Below, one piece after another: positions 5,851-6,294 of a stretch of 6,294 bases of DNA (its first letter is position 1; the number at the start of each line of letters is the position of its first letter). The position numbers and the translations under genes were made by a program. The notes beneath the pieces are model-generated. The model saw nothing but the letters and a program-made list of their open reading frames with translations. It ran no database searches and had not been told where the DNA came from. Origin of the DNA: RYN-433 sp036558265 (GTDB lineage: Bacteria; Planctomycetota; Phycisphaerae; Tepidisphaerales; Tepidisphaeraceae); assembly GCA_036558265.1 (NCBI GenBank), contig DATBFY010000181.1:1-6294 (forward strand), given 5' to 3'.

Positions 5851-6294
5851 GTGAGCGCAATCAACCCCAAACCGCAGCACCCCGCCGCGTCCCCCGCGAT
5901 GCCCAAGATGCGCATCGCCCAGCCGTTCGCGGGCCTCGAAGCGTTTGTCGAGGAGAACCACCCGCTCGCCAAGCACACCTGGTACAAGATCGGTGGCCCG
6001 GCGCGGTATTACGTCCGCCCGCGTTCGCCGGAGGACCTCCAGGAAGCCGTCGCCCGCTGCGTCGAGAACAACATCTCGATCCACGTCCTGGGCCTTGGTG
6101 CGAACCTGCTGGTGAGCGACGAGGGCGTCAACGGCGCAGTGTTCCGCTTCGACCAGGAGCACTGGCGCAAGATCAAGTTCGACGCCACCACCTTAGACGT
6201 GGGCAGCGGCGTGGACATGCAAAAGCTGATCGTCCGCACCGTCCGCCAGGGTTTGGCGGGCATCGAGGTGCTCGCCGGCATCCCCGGAACGATC
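5851..6294 (+). CDS. murB: MurB, UDP-N-acetylenolpyruvoylglucosamine reductase (3' truncated by window edge)
   Basis: MurB is the FAD- and NADPH-dependent cytoplasmic enzyme that reduces UDP-GlcNAc-enolpyruvate to UDP-MurNAc, the substrate of MurC. Only the first 148 residues are in the window; the family is usually near 300. Seen in the FAD-binding domain: NHPLAKHTWYKIGGPARYYV (36-55), LGLGANLLVSDEGV (80-93, the FAD pyrophosphate loop), and GLAGIEVLAGIPGTI (134-148), which runs to the edge where GG would normally follow. The start is the GTG at 5851, supported by GGAG six bases upstream. The first 16-19 residues (rich in Pro, Ala, Asn) precede the conserved region and are of low complexity. 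ATG 5899 or 5908 would remove this tail. The gene is in the same frame as murC, with no stop between the murC TAA and this GTG. A murC-murB pair is common in bacteria. Whether this is type I or II MurB cannot be seen. Confidence 0.95.
   Translation, partial: MSAINPKPQHPAASPAMPKMRIAQPFAGLEAFVEENHPLAKHTWYKIGGPARYYVRPRSPEDLQEAVARCVENNISIHVLGLGANLLVSDEGVNGAVFRFDQEHWRKIKFDATTLDVGSGVDMQKLIVRTVRQGLAGIEVLAGIPGTI

Noticed and set aside
1..6294. tRNA, rRNA or CRISPR array
   Set aside because: No cloverleaf-like segment, rRNA-like stretch or regularly spaced repeats of CRISPR length were seen; coding genes fill nearly the whole window.

Overview
The window is a stretch of a bacterial division and cell-wall (dcw) gene cluster. 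All recognised genes lie on the + strand: mraY (5' end outside the window), a two-gene accessory module (a small helical protein and an HNH endonuclease), ftsW, murG, murC, and the first half of murB, which runs off the 3' edge. Hand-counted lines give about 65-70% G+C in the core genes and 52-58% in the accessory pair. The DNA, the dcw context, scarce Shine-Dalgarno sites, -10-like boxes almost touching start codons, and the character of the small-protein/HNH pair all fit a Planctomycetota-type genome, perhaps a Phycisphaerae-like lineage. That placement is an inference of modest confidence, not a measurement.

Layout. Bases 3-779 hold the C-terminal two thirds of MraY. Bases 827-1508 hold the accessory pair, seven bases apart, at the place where many bacteria carry murD between mraY and ftsW. 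Bases 1557-2906 encode an FtsW with an unusually long charged loop after its first membrane helix. Bases 2907-3012 are a short AT-richer spacer with repeats and a possible murG promoter. Bases 3013-4143 encode MurG. Bases 4144-4338 are a structured spacer with several inverted repeats, a good sigma70-like promoter and a likely 5' leader. Bases 4339-5775 encode MurC. Bases 5776-5850 are a short spacer ending in a Shine-Dalgarno site, and murB starts at a GTG at 5851. No gene-free stretch exceeds 300 bases.

How the genes work together. MurB makes UDP-MurNAc and MurC adds L-Ala to it in the cytoplasm. MraY loads the finished pentapeptide nucleotide onto undecaprenyl phosphate (lipid I), MurG adds GlcNAc (lipid II), and FtsW polymerises lipid II at the division site. 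The HNH pair has no evident link to this pathway and looks like an insertion or lineage-specific cargo. It is the least explained part of the window, together with the FtsW loop. I found no RNA genes, CRISPR array or complete transposable element.
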